Shown in pieces: positions 13,275 to 26,600 of a stretch of 64,000 nt of DNA; position 1 is the stretch's first letter, and each line of letters begins with the position of its first letter. The position numbers and the translations under genes are program-made. The notes under the pieces were generated by a model, which saw only the letters and a list, made by a program, of their open reading frames with translations, ran no database searches and was not told the origin of the DNA. Source of the stretch: Haliclystus octoradiatus (lineage: Eukaryota > Cnidaria > Staurozoa > Stauromedusae > Haliclystidae); assembly GCA_916610825.1 (NCBI GenBank), contig OU744446.1:31324445-31388444 (forward strand), written 5' to 3'.

Positions 13275-13955
13275 ATGAAGAGTGGAATAACTGTATACAG
13301 TGGCGAATTGGATAATGGCAACACAGACGATGCTGGAACACAACACGCATGCTGTCCGAAATGGAAGTTTTGGAAAACAAGAAATGATTTTAATGAAGAT
13401 TCTTATCATATACCAGACACATCAATGTTAGTAAATATGAAACGTCTAGAAGATGTTGTAACAGATAAATGTGATAATAACAATAGAACCTTAGAAACTA
13501 TATTAGGGGAAAATAAATTATTACAAGAAAAATGTGAAGAATTAAAAACTAAATTAATTATAGAATCAGTAAATGGAACAACATTACGTCAAGTTAATCA
13601 AATATTATTAAAAGACAAACGTTATTTACATCAAGAAATCTCATTTTTAAAATGTGAAAGGAAAAGATTAGCTAATGTGGTGGTTGAACAAGATCGAATA
13701 GCGAGAAAAGAAAGACAACAATCACGTGATAAATATCGAATGATTCAGAAAGTTGTTGAACAGCGACACGAGAATGAAAAACGTCTTGAGATACAAAATG
13801 AGTTATATGCGAAATATTTCTCCCAAGCCACTAAAGCTGAAGATATTAATAAAAACTTAACTGCTGAACTGTTGAGGGCAAAAAAAGAATTATGTACTGT
13901 AAAAAATCATATGCATGCATTACAGAAAAGCATGGATAATGTTATGAAATCATGA
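13275..13955 (+). CDS. Orphan coiled-coil protein, 226 aa
   Basis: This is a complete coding region in a single exon. A CTTTGCAG acceptor ends at 13248. All three frames between it and the ATG contain a stop, so 13249-13274 is untranslated leader and 13275 is the real start. A Cys-rich patch, ACCPKWKFWK, lies at about residues 25-34. Residues from about 55 to the end are strongly charged and heptad-like, with Lys, Glu, Gln and Leu predominant, so a long coiled coil is likely. There is no signal peptide or membrane segment. Codon use is AT-rich like its neighbours. I do not recognise the family. The composition suggests a structural or adaptor role, but nothing in the sequence shows which. Its 3' end faces the 3' end of hyccin. 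Confidence 0.7.
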   Translation: MKSGITVYSGELDNGNTDDAGTQHACCPKWKFWKTRNDFNEDSYHIPDTSMLVNMKRLEDVVTDKCDNNNRTLETILGENKLLQEKCEELKTKLIIESVNGTTLRQVNQILLKDKRYLHQEISFLKCERKRLANVVVEQDRIARKERQQSRDKYRMIQKVVEQRHENEKRLEIQNELYAKYFSQATKAEDINKNLTAELLRAKKELCTVKNHMHALQKSMDNVMKS

Positions 13956-14643
13956 CATTGTTGATATATTTTCGTTTATTCATCTTTAGAGAAAAGATGT
14001 ATGAATATATAATTTAAAATTGTGGATACAAATTTTTCTAGAGATTTATAATCGTTTCATCTTTAATTAGCATTAATCTCATATTAGTGATATTTCTGTG
14101 TCGTCGGTAATAATTGAAATTAATTAACGGTGATATTACTCATGTTCAGTTAGTTAAATTGCAATCATATTCTTGTATACATACATAAATAATTTCATTG
14201 TTTTATATATGCTACAATATCTAAAAATTTATAAACGACATGCTTTGATACATATTATATTTATTACAAATTGAAATCATTGAATATCGGCAATCAATTA
14301 CTGTCCACATCATAAATACAGCATTAGATTGCAACTAGGCTGCAAGTAGCAAAAAACTGTTACGATGTACATTATTGAAGTCTGGTTTCGTCATATAACC
14401 TTTAAGTAACAACCACCTCTGATTAACGGGCGTAAGTAATATATATGGTTTAGATGAGACTTCGGTTTGTGAATGCCAAATATCTGACATTGAATAAATC
14501 ATTTTCAATTCATTTTGGACGTGATTGAAGAGAGACTGAACTTCTGGGCACACTGAATGGTTGACGCATCTGTTCGAAGCCTGCTCGGACGAATGGGGTG
14601 TGTGCCGAATAAAGGATGGGCTTAACTGATATGTTTTAATTTT
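13956..14643. other. Convergent 3' region between coiled-coil gene and hyccin
   Basis: This holds the 3' untranslated regions of both neighbours. A minus-strand AATAAA at 14260-14265 could end hyccin. Short ORFs here look like untranslated sequence. Confidence 0.5.
14260..14265 (-). terminator. Candidate poly(A) signal of hyccin
   Basis: AATAAA on the minus strand, about 380 bases past the hyccin stop codon. It is the first canonical hexamer I noticed in the 3' region. Confidence 0.4.
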
Positions 14644-17600
14644 CTAGAGTTCAGTTTCAGCAGCTGGAGAGAGACTAACCGCACTTTGACATACTGATCG
14701 ACTTTGTATAATTATAGGATTAGCATTTTCTAATTGTACTTTGATAGTTGTTTCATTAGCAATTAATGATCTTGTTCTTAATTCTGTAGCTGAAGATGAT
14801 CTGATGACAGTTTGTTTACGTTCAAATGATTTCACTCTTCTTAGTTGCCCATACGAATGATTGAATACAATACTATTGACCTCTGGTGGTATCGCATCCA
14901 CTTTCTCCGATACGTCGTTTACATTAGCTATGTTTACGTTAGTCCTGTTTACATCAGGTATGTTCACACTATGCCCATTTACATTTTCTTCCTTGGGTAA
15001 GTCATTTGAAATTAGTTCCTTGTTAGCTAATGGAATTGAGATTGATAACGGTTGACCATCAGCAGTTTTCCTCCTACGTGTAATTGTACTAAGGCGTCCA
15101 CGTGTAGCAGGCAACGGATCTAGTAACATAAAACAATGTGTAATTTTTAGGTTTTCGCTCGAAGCAATTATGATAACTGAATGTGTCCATGTGTGATCAG
15201 ATACGCGACCCTTTAGAGAGAAATTTCAACATATTTCATGGCTGATAGGCATTGATTGTCAAGATGCCGTTGCACTGTAATTTCCTCCGGATCATTTCAT
15301 CACATAATGCAGTAAGAAACTTATTTGATGTTTCAGTGATGCTCTCACTATAACATCTGTCCCTATTCATTAATTTAGGGGATAACTCAACAAAAGTTCA
15401 ATATCTATGTTGTTAAAATACAAACCTTTTTTACGCCTAGGCATAATTGATGGGTTCAAAACGTTTGGTAAACCATCCAAAATTGATGTTGGTTGATCAA
15501 ATGGCATTTCATTCAATTTTCCTAAAGCCTGTGTTAGCTGAAAAAATAAATCAAATGGCACCCTTTAATGCTGATAACTGTATTTACTTTAGCACTAAAA
15601 GTATCAGACTGGTATCTTAGGGCATGTTTATATGAGGTGGGCCAGCCTGGCAAGGTGAGGCGACACCTTCGAGTGAGAACAACATCCACTATTGTTGTCT
15701 ATTGTGGGTGTATATGGTTGCCGGGCTAGCCCACCCAGGTGGGATCTCATCTGATGAGCAGTGGGATCCCACCTGGGTGAGACGGAAATTCTCCATATAA
15801 ACACAGTTTGGTGGGCCAGCCCGGGTCATCGCTTCATCTGCTCAAGCGCTTCAATTAGACAACGTTGAAATTAAATCATTATTTGCAATAAATCTAACAT
15901 TTTAGATAAAAACATTAAGATTAATGAAGATTTAATTTATTATTTGTTATTTTCGTTGGAAAACTTGAAAAAATAAAATGAAATTGATAAGAGGCTTGAA
16001 AATGGAGGCCAGCCCAGTGATCTATGCTAGGCGGCAAAACGGCCCGTCTCACCGTGAACTGAGCTAGTCCGACTCATATAAACACCCCCTTAGGCTGATT
16101 GGTAGTTATTGATTTTTGTAGTTAGGTAGCTTCAATGTACAGTATGATGCCTGTAGTCCATGGTACTTGATATATAGTGAATCCTGTATAGAACAGCCAC
16201 CTAAATGATTTAGATAAATTGACCACTATTGACAGGCAACCGCTATAGAAAATGATCTTTGTACAATGTACATAGGGTTGCTTTAACGGAATAATTACTT
16301 CTGCATATTACTAAAGTGGTCACTCTAAACAGGTGTCTGGTATACCAGGTTTGACTGTAGGCCTACATATCATTATTCAATATTCATTAAGTACTTACTA
16401 AAATTGCAACTGATGAGAGTGAGAAAGATGCATATGCCATTAGATCATCAATAGCTTGTCTCGCAACAGACAATACACCATCATACCTAAAAGCAGCAAA
16501 ATAAGATGCAATATTTTTTACAAGAAAGATTCAAAAGCACATAGAGTGTAACACCAAACTGAAAAGTGGTTTCAGAGATTTCAGGCGCGCAGCAGAATTT
16601 CCTACGTAGGATTTCAACTAAATTTAATTAAATCTCAAGCGCGCAAATTGCAATATTTTCGATCTGGGTGTAACACTGTTAATATCACTACTTTTAATCA
16701 CAATCCACTTAATATCACTAATTTTTGAAAAGCGGTTTTTATCAAACCACATCAAACTCAAGTAACTCATTCGGGTTAATTTCACAATCAGCTTTTATCA
16801 CAATTTTTGGCTAAACTAGGACAGTGGTACTAACAAGGTTACGCTGTTTTGCAATACAACTGATCAAAATGATTGCGTTTTCAGAAACATTTTAACAGAT
16901 TGAGTTTGAAAATGATGCTTCGTTGATGAGATATGCGGGAAATCATGTGGATTTTGTGCCTCTATACTGCCAACATGTCACACAAGAAAGGCACATGATC
17001 TACAAGATGATTGGACAAGAACAAAGTAGTTTGATTTACCCATCAGATCTAAAATGATCAAAATAAAAATTTAGAAATGTAAAATACCAATCATAATTCC
17101 TTGGGATGTGACTAGTAATTGTCTAGTGAAGCCAAAGTTATTCAAATAATATGACTTTATAAGTATCATTTAGTACTGTAATGCAGCTAAATTTTATAGT
17201 GTCAACTTACATGATAAAATGAATACCAGTAACCAGTTGCTCAATTATATTACTTTCTAAACGAATTCTTGTACATTGAGATAGTTTTTCTAACTTTTCA
17301 TCTGACAATGATATTATATCGTCAATATCAAAACATGCTTTTCTCATTGGATAGCCACTTCGCACTAATCTATAATCACGAAAACAAAAATATTTGAAAA
17401 TTGTCACTTGTCTTATTATGTTTATAATATGTTGTCACTTGTAATATGTTTTAACACTAATAAACAATAAATTCTGATGGAAACGTTACATGTTGACATA
17501 ATTAACATTACGTCATGCAAAAATTGTCAGTCTACATTAAATTTTCATTAATTAAGGAATCTAACAGATGATTGAAAAGGGTAAAATAATATAAGGTCTG

Positions 17601-20600
17601 TAAATAGTCAAATCATCAAGTGTGTAGTTGCCTATGGAGATCAGTTGTGTTATTTGTTGGCTATTATTCATTGTACAATGTGCCGTGCACCTTCTATTCA
17701 TGATTGTATAATATATTTTGATATTTTTATTATCATTTTAAAAGATAAAACTACCACCAAAATGTAAAGCTTCATACAAAGAGAGGGGTTTGCAAATTTT
17801 TATAATATGTTATTTGAATCTTTGCTGCCTTTTTATTGGACATTCCAGAACAGTCAAGTATTGATAATAACAGCAGAAAAATATTAAAAACACTCTTCAC
17901 TGACTGAATTGAGTAAGTATATGCATATTTGTTGTATTCTGTTCTGAACTGTAATTGTTAATCTAAAGAAAAAGCTTCATGCTGTTATCTTCATCCATTA
18001 CTGCCAGAATCATTAATTTTGAATTAAGAATTAAACTCACAAATAAATGTCAAATTTACAAATAGATGGCTTATTTTGAATGTCATACCTGATAGCCATC
18101 ACACAAAATGATATATGAGCACTTTCTGCCATGTACGTTATATTGTTATTATAACGACTAAGAACAGCACCTATAACATGTGGCCTTTAAAACAAAGGAG
18201 ATAATAGAATGTCATAAAGCATAGTCTTGCAAGTAGTAAAATATATCCTTGATCCCTCGCTGTCTGTTAGAGCCATTGTTGCCTATTCTTGAATATGTAA
18301 CGGTTCGTGTCAGAATCACCATTTCAACTGGATTTTGGATTTTGTTTTTTTTATTTGATTATCTAATTTAGAATTTTAACTTATTTTCAAAAATTTTCCA
18401 CTTCTTGTCGCAAAACTGAACAATTGGATTCCCCCTCAATTGTTGATTCTGACATGTTCCATCCTATATTATATCGCAATGATCAATAAAGTCTATCCAT
18501 AAAAGAAATCCACAAATAATGCATTACAAAGGAGACATCAGAAATTCAAATTTTAAAATTGGTCTGAAATATCTAGAATATTTGTAATGGAACTCAATGG
18601 GGAAAATGCAATAACCAGAGATTACAAGGGTGAAAATAGTATGAAATTCGCTAAAAGTATGAAAATTCTTATGTCTGAATAGAAGACAAACCATCAGCCA
18701 GGGTCCGATAAATAATTTTGCCTTCCGAGATTCAAAGATTTTCGAAGTGAAACCTTCAGATTTTTTCCCGGGCATATAATGAAGAAAGCTCGGTCTGATG
18801 CTGTTTTCATTGTCAATGCTCCATCCAGTTTAGACGTGAACTTGTAAAGAAATATTTTAGAGCTTGCTGTAAACGTAAACAAACACTGATAATTGATTTG
18901 GGAATGTACAAATAAGCTTCAAAAAACCACCAAAGGTTATAATAATTTCTTAATTTTTAGTATCACAGGATCACAACTTTTATCAAACCCTGCCATCAGC
19001 TTATAATATTTATTTCACCGTGACTATTCATATTCTATAAAATAATATAGGCTATAAATAGAATGAGAGCCAAAGACTTCTAATTGTAGACACTTATTCT
19101 ATAAAACTAAATATTTTTTGAGCACTGTATCAACATTAATGTGGAACAAGCTAATTAGTCCTATTACAGTGAAACCTGTATATAACAGCCAGCTACTAGA
19201 GGTAGATGAATTGACCACTATACACAAGTGGCCTTTATATACAGGTTTGATTCAAAAGAAAATACTATTTTAGACATTGCAAGAGTGACCACTCTAGACA
19301 TGTGGCTGCTGAATAGAAGTGACTGTTATAACAGGTTTGACTGTATTGTAATATTAGTACTTATAGGAAGCAGTAGCATAAATCAAAGTTTCTGAATGAC
19401 CAAATTTGAGAGTGATATACCTGTACTGAGCTGGTATTCTATCTAGATGCTTCTTTGGCCCTTGAATTAGAATCGGTGTCTCAGCTTGTTCATGACGAGA
19501 TAATGCGATTTCTGTCAGTGCAGACATAGGTGACACTAGACCAATTGGCTGGCAAGAAGTAGAAAAACAACACACTACATTATTATCACATTATCATAAT
19601 ACAAGCTGCAGTAGGCCAATATAGATTTAGTCCAACTTAAAAAATTGTTTATTGATAGTAGCAGATAGTGTAGCAGAAGCATTATACGTTTCAAAGAACA
19701 AAGCATTGGTTTTTTACAGAACATGGTTGTCTTAGTTTGAGATTTGAAAATCTGTGGTAAAACATTAGAAGGGTATGTGTTATGTGGAGGATGTTCACTT
19801 GATGACCTTATAGGAAAGTATGCTCTGTGTAAGTATATTGTATATTACATATGCCTATTAATGGTTTCAGAAGTTGTTTGGTTTCATTGGTTTCATTAGC
19901 TATGTTTTGCTAATTCGCTATTACGCTATTATATATTACAAGCATTCGGATTGCGGAATGCATCTGGGGCCTTGTCCCTGCACTCCAGAAAGATTTCTCC
20001 GTAATCCGCGGGACTTCGGTAGCGAATAATTGATAGATTATTCTGTGTAATGTCCCTGATAGTACCTTGATCTTAATTTAGTTCCCTTAAATATACCATA
20101 TATTCCATGAGCTATCTGTTAGAAAGATAGCTCTGTGTATTCCGTCTCAATATATCCCAAACTCACGGTCATGCTATCTCAACCCTGAGGCAAAACGTTG
20201 TTTATTTCATTCCCACCCACTTAGCCTAAATTATATTATTATTTTGATTGTTTTACTTGTTGCATTTTCCACTGATTATTAGTGTGATTGGTGCTTGGGG
20301 GTTGTAAAATGATTGCTAGCTAGTCATAAGCAATTCTTAATTCAATTATATTCCTCCCACCATCCAAGCATCAAATTCCAAAATGCATCAAATTTAGAAT
20401 TGCTAAGATACATTATCAGCTGTGCAATAACGTATTTTTACAAACAATATTACCATGTTTGTGTAGCAATAATTGTTGGACAGTTTGGTTTACATTAAAT
20501 AAAAATATTTTACACCATTACATTAAACAAGGATTAAACAAACTGACCTCAACTTTATTGTCCAGACAACATATTAAACATATATTTATTTCATAATAAT

Positions 20601-23600
20601 AAAAATAATGAAATACCTCATGATAAATTGACGGTTTGCTAAGAGACGGCATGCGATATGATTTGGCAAATGGAGTGTCAGTGTGTTCACTCACTTTCTA
20701 TAAAAAATTATAACAGATTGTCAACTTAAGATAGGAATCACACCTGCGAAAAACAGTGCAGGAGTTTATGAACAGTTAATGAACGTTAAATGGCCCTAAA
20801 TCTTCATGAAATGTTCATGAACAGTCCATGAGAATTGGGACCATGAGCTGTTCATAACTGTACATCAACTCCTAAACTGCTTTTTACGGGGCGTAAATAC
20901 TGTAAATAGGCTACATGCACAACCCTTGTGAGACTTCATTAACTGTTCAAGAACGTTTTGACTACCTTATCAACAGTTCATTAACTTCATGACACAGTGT
21001 TTCTCAGCAGTTCACAAAAGCTTTGTGAACAATTAATTGGAAACCTCTGATGCTCAGTGTTCATTAAAATGGGTGATTCCAAGATTCTTACTCCCGGGAA
21101 GGCTAGCACAAATTCAGAAAGAAGAAAAATGAAAATAGTTGTATTCAAGTTCTATAAGCAGAAGAAGAATTAAGAGTAAGAAGAGTAATTTGCTTCCTAT
21201 TTTAAGAAGACAGAAATGAAACAATGCGTAATTTATATTAATACATGGACAATAATTACTAAAATTGAAATTGTGAAAACATTTAAATGATTTTAAGAAC
21301 ATTTTGAGAAGCAGAAATTTGAATCCCGGAAGAAAAAATGTTTTCTCTGACCCTGCTGATCGTGAAATTGAACAGTTTATTAAATCACCCATAAAAATGT
21401 TCATTAAAAGTGCCATTTGATGTCCATCAACTTCATAAATTTGGAGGGGACAATCCTGAAGATTCAAATAAAAATTCATAAACAGAGCATGGGAAATTAA
21501 TTAAAAAATCGCTGGAAATTTTCTAGTTTACGTTCACAAAAATTCTGCAGTTGTGAGAAATTGTGTATAGACTACTGATCATAATTCCCCTGCATTGCGG
21601 AGATAAAATAGATCAAACGAAAATTACATTTGGTCTTGCTTGTTATTATTATTGCCGCTACAATCTGTACTAACCTTGTTGTAAATAGAAAGCAGTATAG
21701 CATCAGCAATACAAATGACCTGGATTGGAGAACCAAGAGATAATTTTCATTATGAACACAGTACTCTGCTGTATGTAAACACTCATGTGTCCTACTCCTA
21801 GCCTCTCCTGTATGTTAGTAGCTAGGAAGGATCATAATGACAGTGTTACTTCCGTAGGTAACAGAAATTATTGTCACGTGACAACGCTGTTTTTGTAATT
21901 ATGTGTTTTAATATTTTGTAAACTTATTTGTTGTATGGTGATCTCTGTTGAGATAGGAGTGGAGTTAAAGTTTAAAATTACAAACTGTAAACACAACCGG
22001 GATAAGTATTTGTTGATCAATGATTTCGGGAGAATAAACTAAAGGCAAATATGTGATAATTGTTAATTAATTACTGTTATTGAATGTCTATATATGTCTG
22101 CATATCTATTCTATTTAATATGCTTGTTCGATTTGACAATTTTTTTCAGAAAACCGTTCGTTCTATATTGTTCTTTTATTATTGTCAAATAGAGACTTGA
22201 AAATATTACAATGTCATTTTATTGGTTCAACGCTTGACTGATTTCGTAGAGCGTGTATTTCGAGTTCCAGTTAGATAAACCCCATTAGTTCTTGTAAATA
22301 AATTATGGTAATAGCCTACTATTCTACAATTTGTTGATTTATGATGTTAACGGGGGAACACAGTACATAGTAGGCCTACAACATAGTTAATCAAATAAAC
22401 ATTAATTCATCAATAATATTGTTGAATAATATTTTAATTCAGCATCTAGATAGGCCTAGCGATAAATCAAAAACACAGTTTTTTGCGACAGTTTTAATAT
22501 ATCTTATCATTTTCAAGCAATTGGTAAACATGTTAAGTTTAGCTTGTTAACAGAGCCATAGAACGATATATTGCTAATTCTACTACCGGTAATAGTGCTT
22601 CAAAGTATAAAATCATATTTTCAATATGATCTTACGATGAGTGTTTAGAACATGCTTATTAAAATGAAATTGAAGGCAGAGTCCGACAAAAGTAGGATTC
22701 CTGGAATCTTAGGCCTGGATTATACAGCGCGCTTTCGAGCGTGCCGTGCTTTCGAGCGCGCTTTCATTTGAAGGCGCGCTTTTGAAAATGTCTAGTTATA
22801 CAGCGAGCCGTCCTCAAAAGTTGTGTAAAAACTTCCTGTGAATTACATGATGACGTGTAAGAAAATATCTCATAAGACTTTTGATTGACAAGTATACGCT
22901 TTTCGTGAAATAAATTTATTGCTTCAAAAGGTGATCTTTATCACAATTCGACATCAAATAGTTGTGATTATCGTACAATGATAGTTTTTTAACCTACCAT
23001 GATCCTACAATTACAAGACAGTGGCTTATATCTAATCTGAAGAGCATATATATATAACCTTGTCTAATTAATACTATTTGAAAGTTTTCTCCTCTTCAAT
23101 TGAGAAGTACAGATGCTCTGAGTAGTTTCCCTATTATTATTTTGTGGATTTCGATTATAATTCGAAAAAAAATCAATGTTTATTCATCTGTCTACTTGCA
23201 AAACGGAACTGTATCTAGGCAACGGCAGAGAAAAAGAGGCTAGACATTTCTTTCTCGACATCAACCCCCGGTTTTTACCAAATATGGTGAGAGGAATCCC
23301 TGGAATGTCGAAATGAAAGTTCGCCTTCAAGTGAAAGCACGCTCTTCCTATGCGAGCTTTCGATTTGGAGCGCGCCGTGCTAATGACAGCGAGCCATTTC
23401 AAGTTAGACGGACGCGCCGACAGCGAGCCAACTTTCAATTTACTGTAAACGAAAGCACGGCACGCTCGAAAGCGCGCTGTATAATTCAGGCCTTAGATTC
23501 CGGAAGGTTAGAGCAAATTCAGAAGAAAATTGATATTTATTGGTCAAACATAACAAAAAAATTCAGAAGAAAATGTTGAAATGCCTACAGGATTCCAGAA

Positions 23601-26600
23601 GGCTGAACCTTTTGTCGGACTCTGGACTACTCAATGCAAAAATGTATTAATGATGGCAAACATTGAAAGAAAACTTTCCATTTTGTGTCAAAAGCTTTGG
23701 AAATTACAGCAAAGTTGCTACGGCACAAAGAATACTTTAGCCATTGGTGTAAACTGAGATCAATGTATTGTTGTTGGAAATGGTACTTAAAGCTCGCAAC
23801 ATTTGGGAATGACTCACTGATTGGTTAAATCAATGCATTTATATGATAATTAGAAAATGAATAATGTTCTGACACTTCACTCCAGTCATACACCAAACTG
23901 GTATTTACCTTATTGCTAGATTTCAAATTGCTCAAATGCATCCAAATAATAGCCGGTACAAAATGAAGAACAAATATCTGTGCCTCATTAGTCCCAGACT
24001 GATATAACAAGAGGAGATTTTGAAGAAGAACATTACATGTCTAGACAAATGAAAACAATTTGTATGATTATGTTGTATGAATCAATCATTTGTCATAGTA
24101 GCCTTACATTTAAATTTAAGTTGATCTGTATGTTAGAAGAATAGAGTCATCATATTCATTACAATTGTTTGTAAGTCTTCATACATTGAATTGTTCAGTG
24201 TATAGCAATGATTTATAATCTGCCGCATTTATTATACAACAAGGTTACGATGTAACTTCTGAAATTTTCAAAACTAAAGTATGCACGTTCTGTTCACTCA
24301 TTTGTTTACTCATCATCAGGGTCCAACAAAGTCCGGAAACTTGGAAACCTAGTTTGCGGAAGGCCAGCAAAATTCAGAAGGAAAAGGCAAAATGCTGGAT
24401 ATAAACCCAAAACAAAGCTTCGATTTTAGGTTTTTATGTCAGTAAAATTACTCAAAAGTTTATCTAAAAATTTAAAGTTTGCGGAAGGTAAAACATTTTG
24501 TCGGACCCTGCTCACCATACAAATCAAAATTTGTTGACTATTACATATTGTTTTAAAGTTGTAAAAATCCAATATCTGTTCTAAAATAAATCCCGGAATT
24601 TGTTATTCAACTCTATTTCTGAATAAATCTTCCTGTTTCAGCATTTGAAAAGGTTTTCTTAACTATATGAGAACATTTGAGATGTAAGAAACTATTAATA
24701 GCAAATATGAACTTTTGATCTTTGGCGATGATCTATCACCATGACAACATTCAACGATTCAAGTGATTAATTTCATCACTTTTTAACATACTGACATTGA
24801 CATATATATAGGCCTAATGCATTATCATCTTAATCACGACTCCTTCTCCTTCGTCGATTTTACTTAGGCATGTGTTCTTCTTAACAATCTTGATACGTTT
24901 TTCCCGTACTTTTTCGCGTTGGCACGTACTGACGTCATGGTATTTTTGGAATCTATGACATCATTTGGGAAGCGTGCCATAGAATAATGGTTTTAGCTTA
25001 TTATGTGAAACACAAGAAGATTTTAAGAAATTATAAATTTCTTATTCTCAAGGACAAGGTAACATAGGCTACTTGAATCTGTGTTTATTATGCAAACATC
25101 CTGACAATAAATCTGTGTTTGCCCAAATAAAGTAGAAACTTTCTTGGTTTCAACAAAGCAAGTTAATGCTTAGGCCTACTACTACCACTTTAGAGGGTAA
25201 CACCCTTCCATAGGCACAAGCACCACTCCTCTATTTCTAGAGGAGTGGCGATAAAACGCTCTTTAATGATCTCAGCCGCAACACCGCAGATAAATTTCAA
25301 CAGATTTCATTGCAGATACCGGTAGGCCTTGATTGTTAATGCGCAACGATGCACTGCAGCTACTTACAATGCCATTCCCTCTGGACTATTCCATCCGCCA
25401 TTGAGTTAATGCTTACCTCATCAGCGACTTGATTTTCAACTGCGTTAATCAAACATTGCATACAAGCATCATCATTTATGATCTTTTGGAGTGCTGCTTG
25501 CTGATCAACAGCAGTAGTTGCACCCTGAAGTAAAAATTGAAAAATAAAAGATTTGTTTCACGGTGTCATATGCACATGGTAATCAAATCTTTTGTGGCCA
25601 TTTGAAATGTTTGATCTTGAATATTTTTTGTATGAAAATGATGCAGAATTCTTTAGTATAATAATGTAAGTCAATCAGGAAAGAAAAAAACATTAAAAAT
25701 GTTACACCGGAATTAGTGCCAGGATCTTTTCGTCTAAATAAATTGGGTCATCTTGAAAATGTTAGTTGTAAAATTGCTCTGCATAAATCTTAATTTTTTA
25801 CTGATAATTGTACCTTGATATATTTGCTTGGATAATATTGTGTGCTTTTTTGATTGGTGAAGAAAGAAAAAAGTTGTGGTGTTCCGAAGTTTCAAATAGC
25901 AGTCACGCTCCAGCTATCTTTGAAAGTTTGTAAACATCTGATTGAATACCCTTTTTGTTTTGTCTCCAATCGAAAAAAGTATATGGTAGAATCCAAGCAA
26001 AAATGTCAAGGTACAATTATCAGCAAAAAAGATTTATGCAAAGCAATTTTACACCCGGCCACAGATGACCCACTTTGGACGAAAAGAGCCTGGCACTAGT
26101 TCCGGTGTAACATTTTTAATGTTTTTTCTTTCCTGATTTACTTATATTAAGTATTGTACAGTGTAACCCGCTTATGTGCAATTCGGATAAGTGAAATTCC
26201 CGCTTATCTGCAACCTGGCTTTGAAACCAGTTAAACAATTTTCTGGTCAAGTCCTTGGTAAACAATTTCAGATAACTGCAAATTCGGATAAATGCAATGA
26301 AAGTCGTTGGCAATTTTGACTTGCACTTAAGCAGGTTACACCGTAAATTGATTTTAGAACCTGATACCTCTCCAAAGTATTCATAACGTCAGGTATAGGC
26401 CTATACCTGTTATTTAGTAGTAACGAGAACTTATACTAGCAGTTCCCATGGGATGACTGGATTTCACATGATGGAAATCTGCCAAATTGGTACCGGTGTT
26501 TATCAAGGGTGATTATTAAAATTCATTTCAAGCACCCTTTCCACTTGCCTGATATGACAACACAGGTAAAAGAAGTCTCCTCCATTCAAACTTTCCTGAT

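Noticed and set aside
20745-21035. CRISPR-like regular repeat
   Set aside because: The palindromic repeats vary in spacing and sequence and occur in a eukaryotic intron. I saw no regular repeat-spacer array anywhere in the window.
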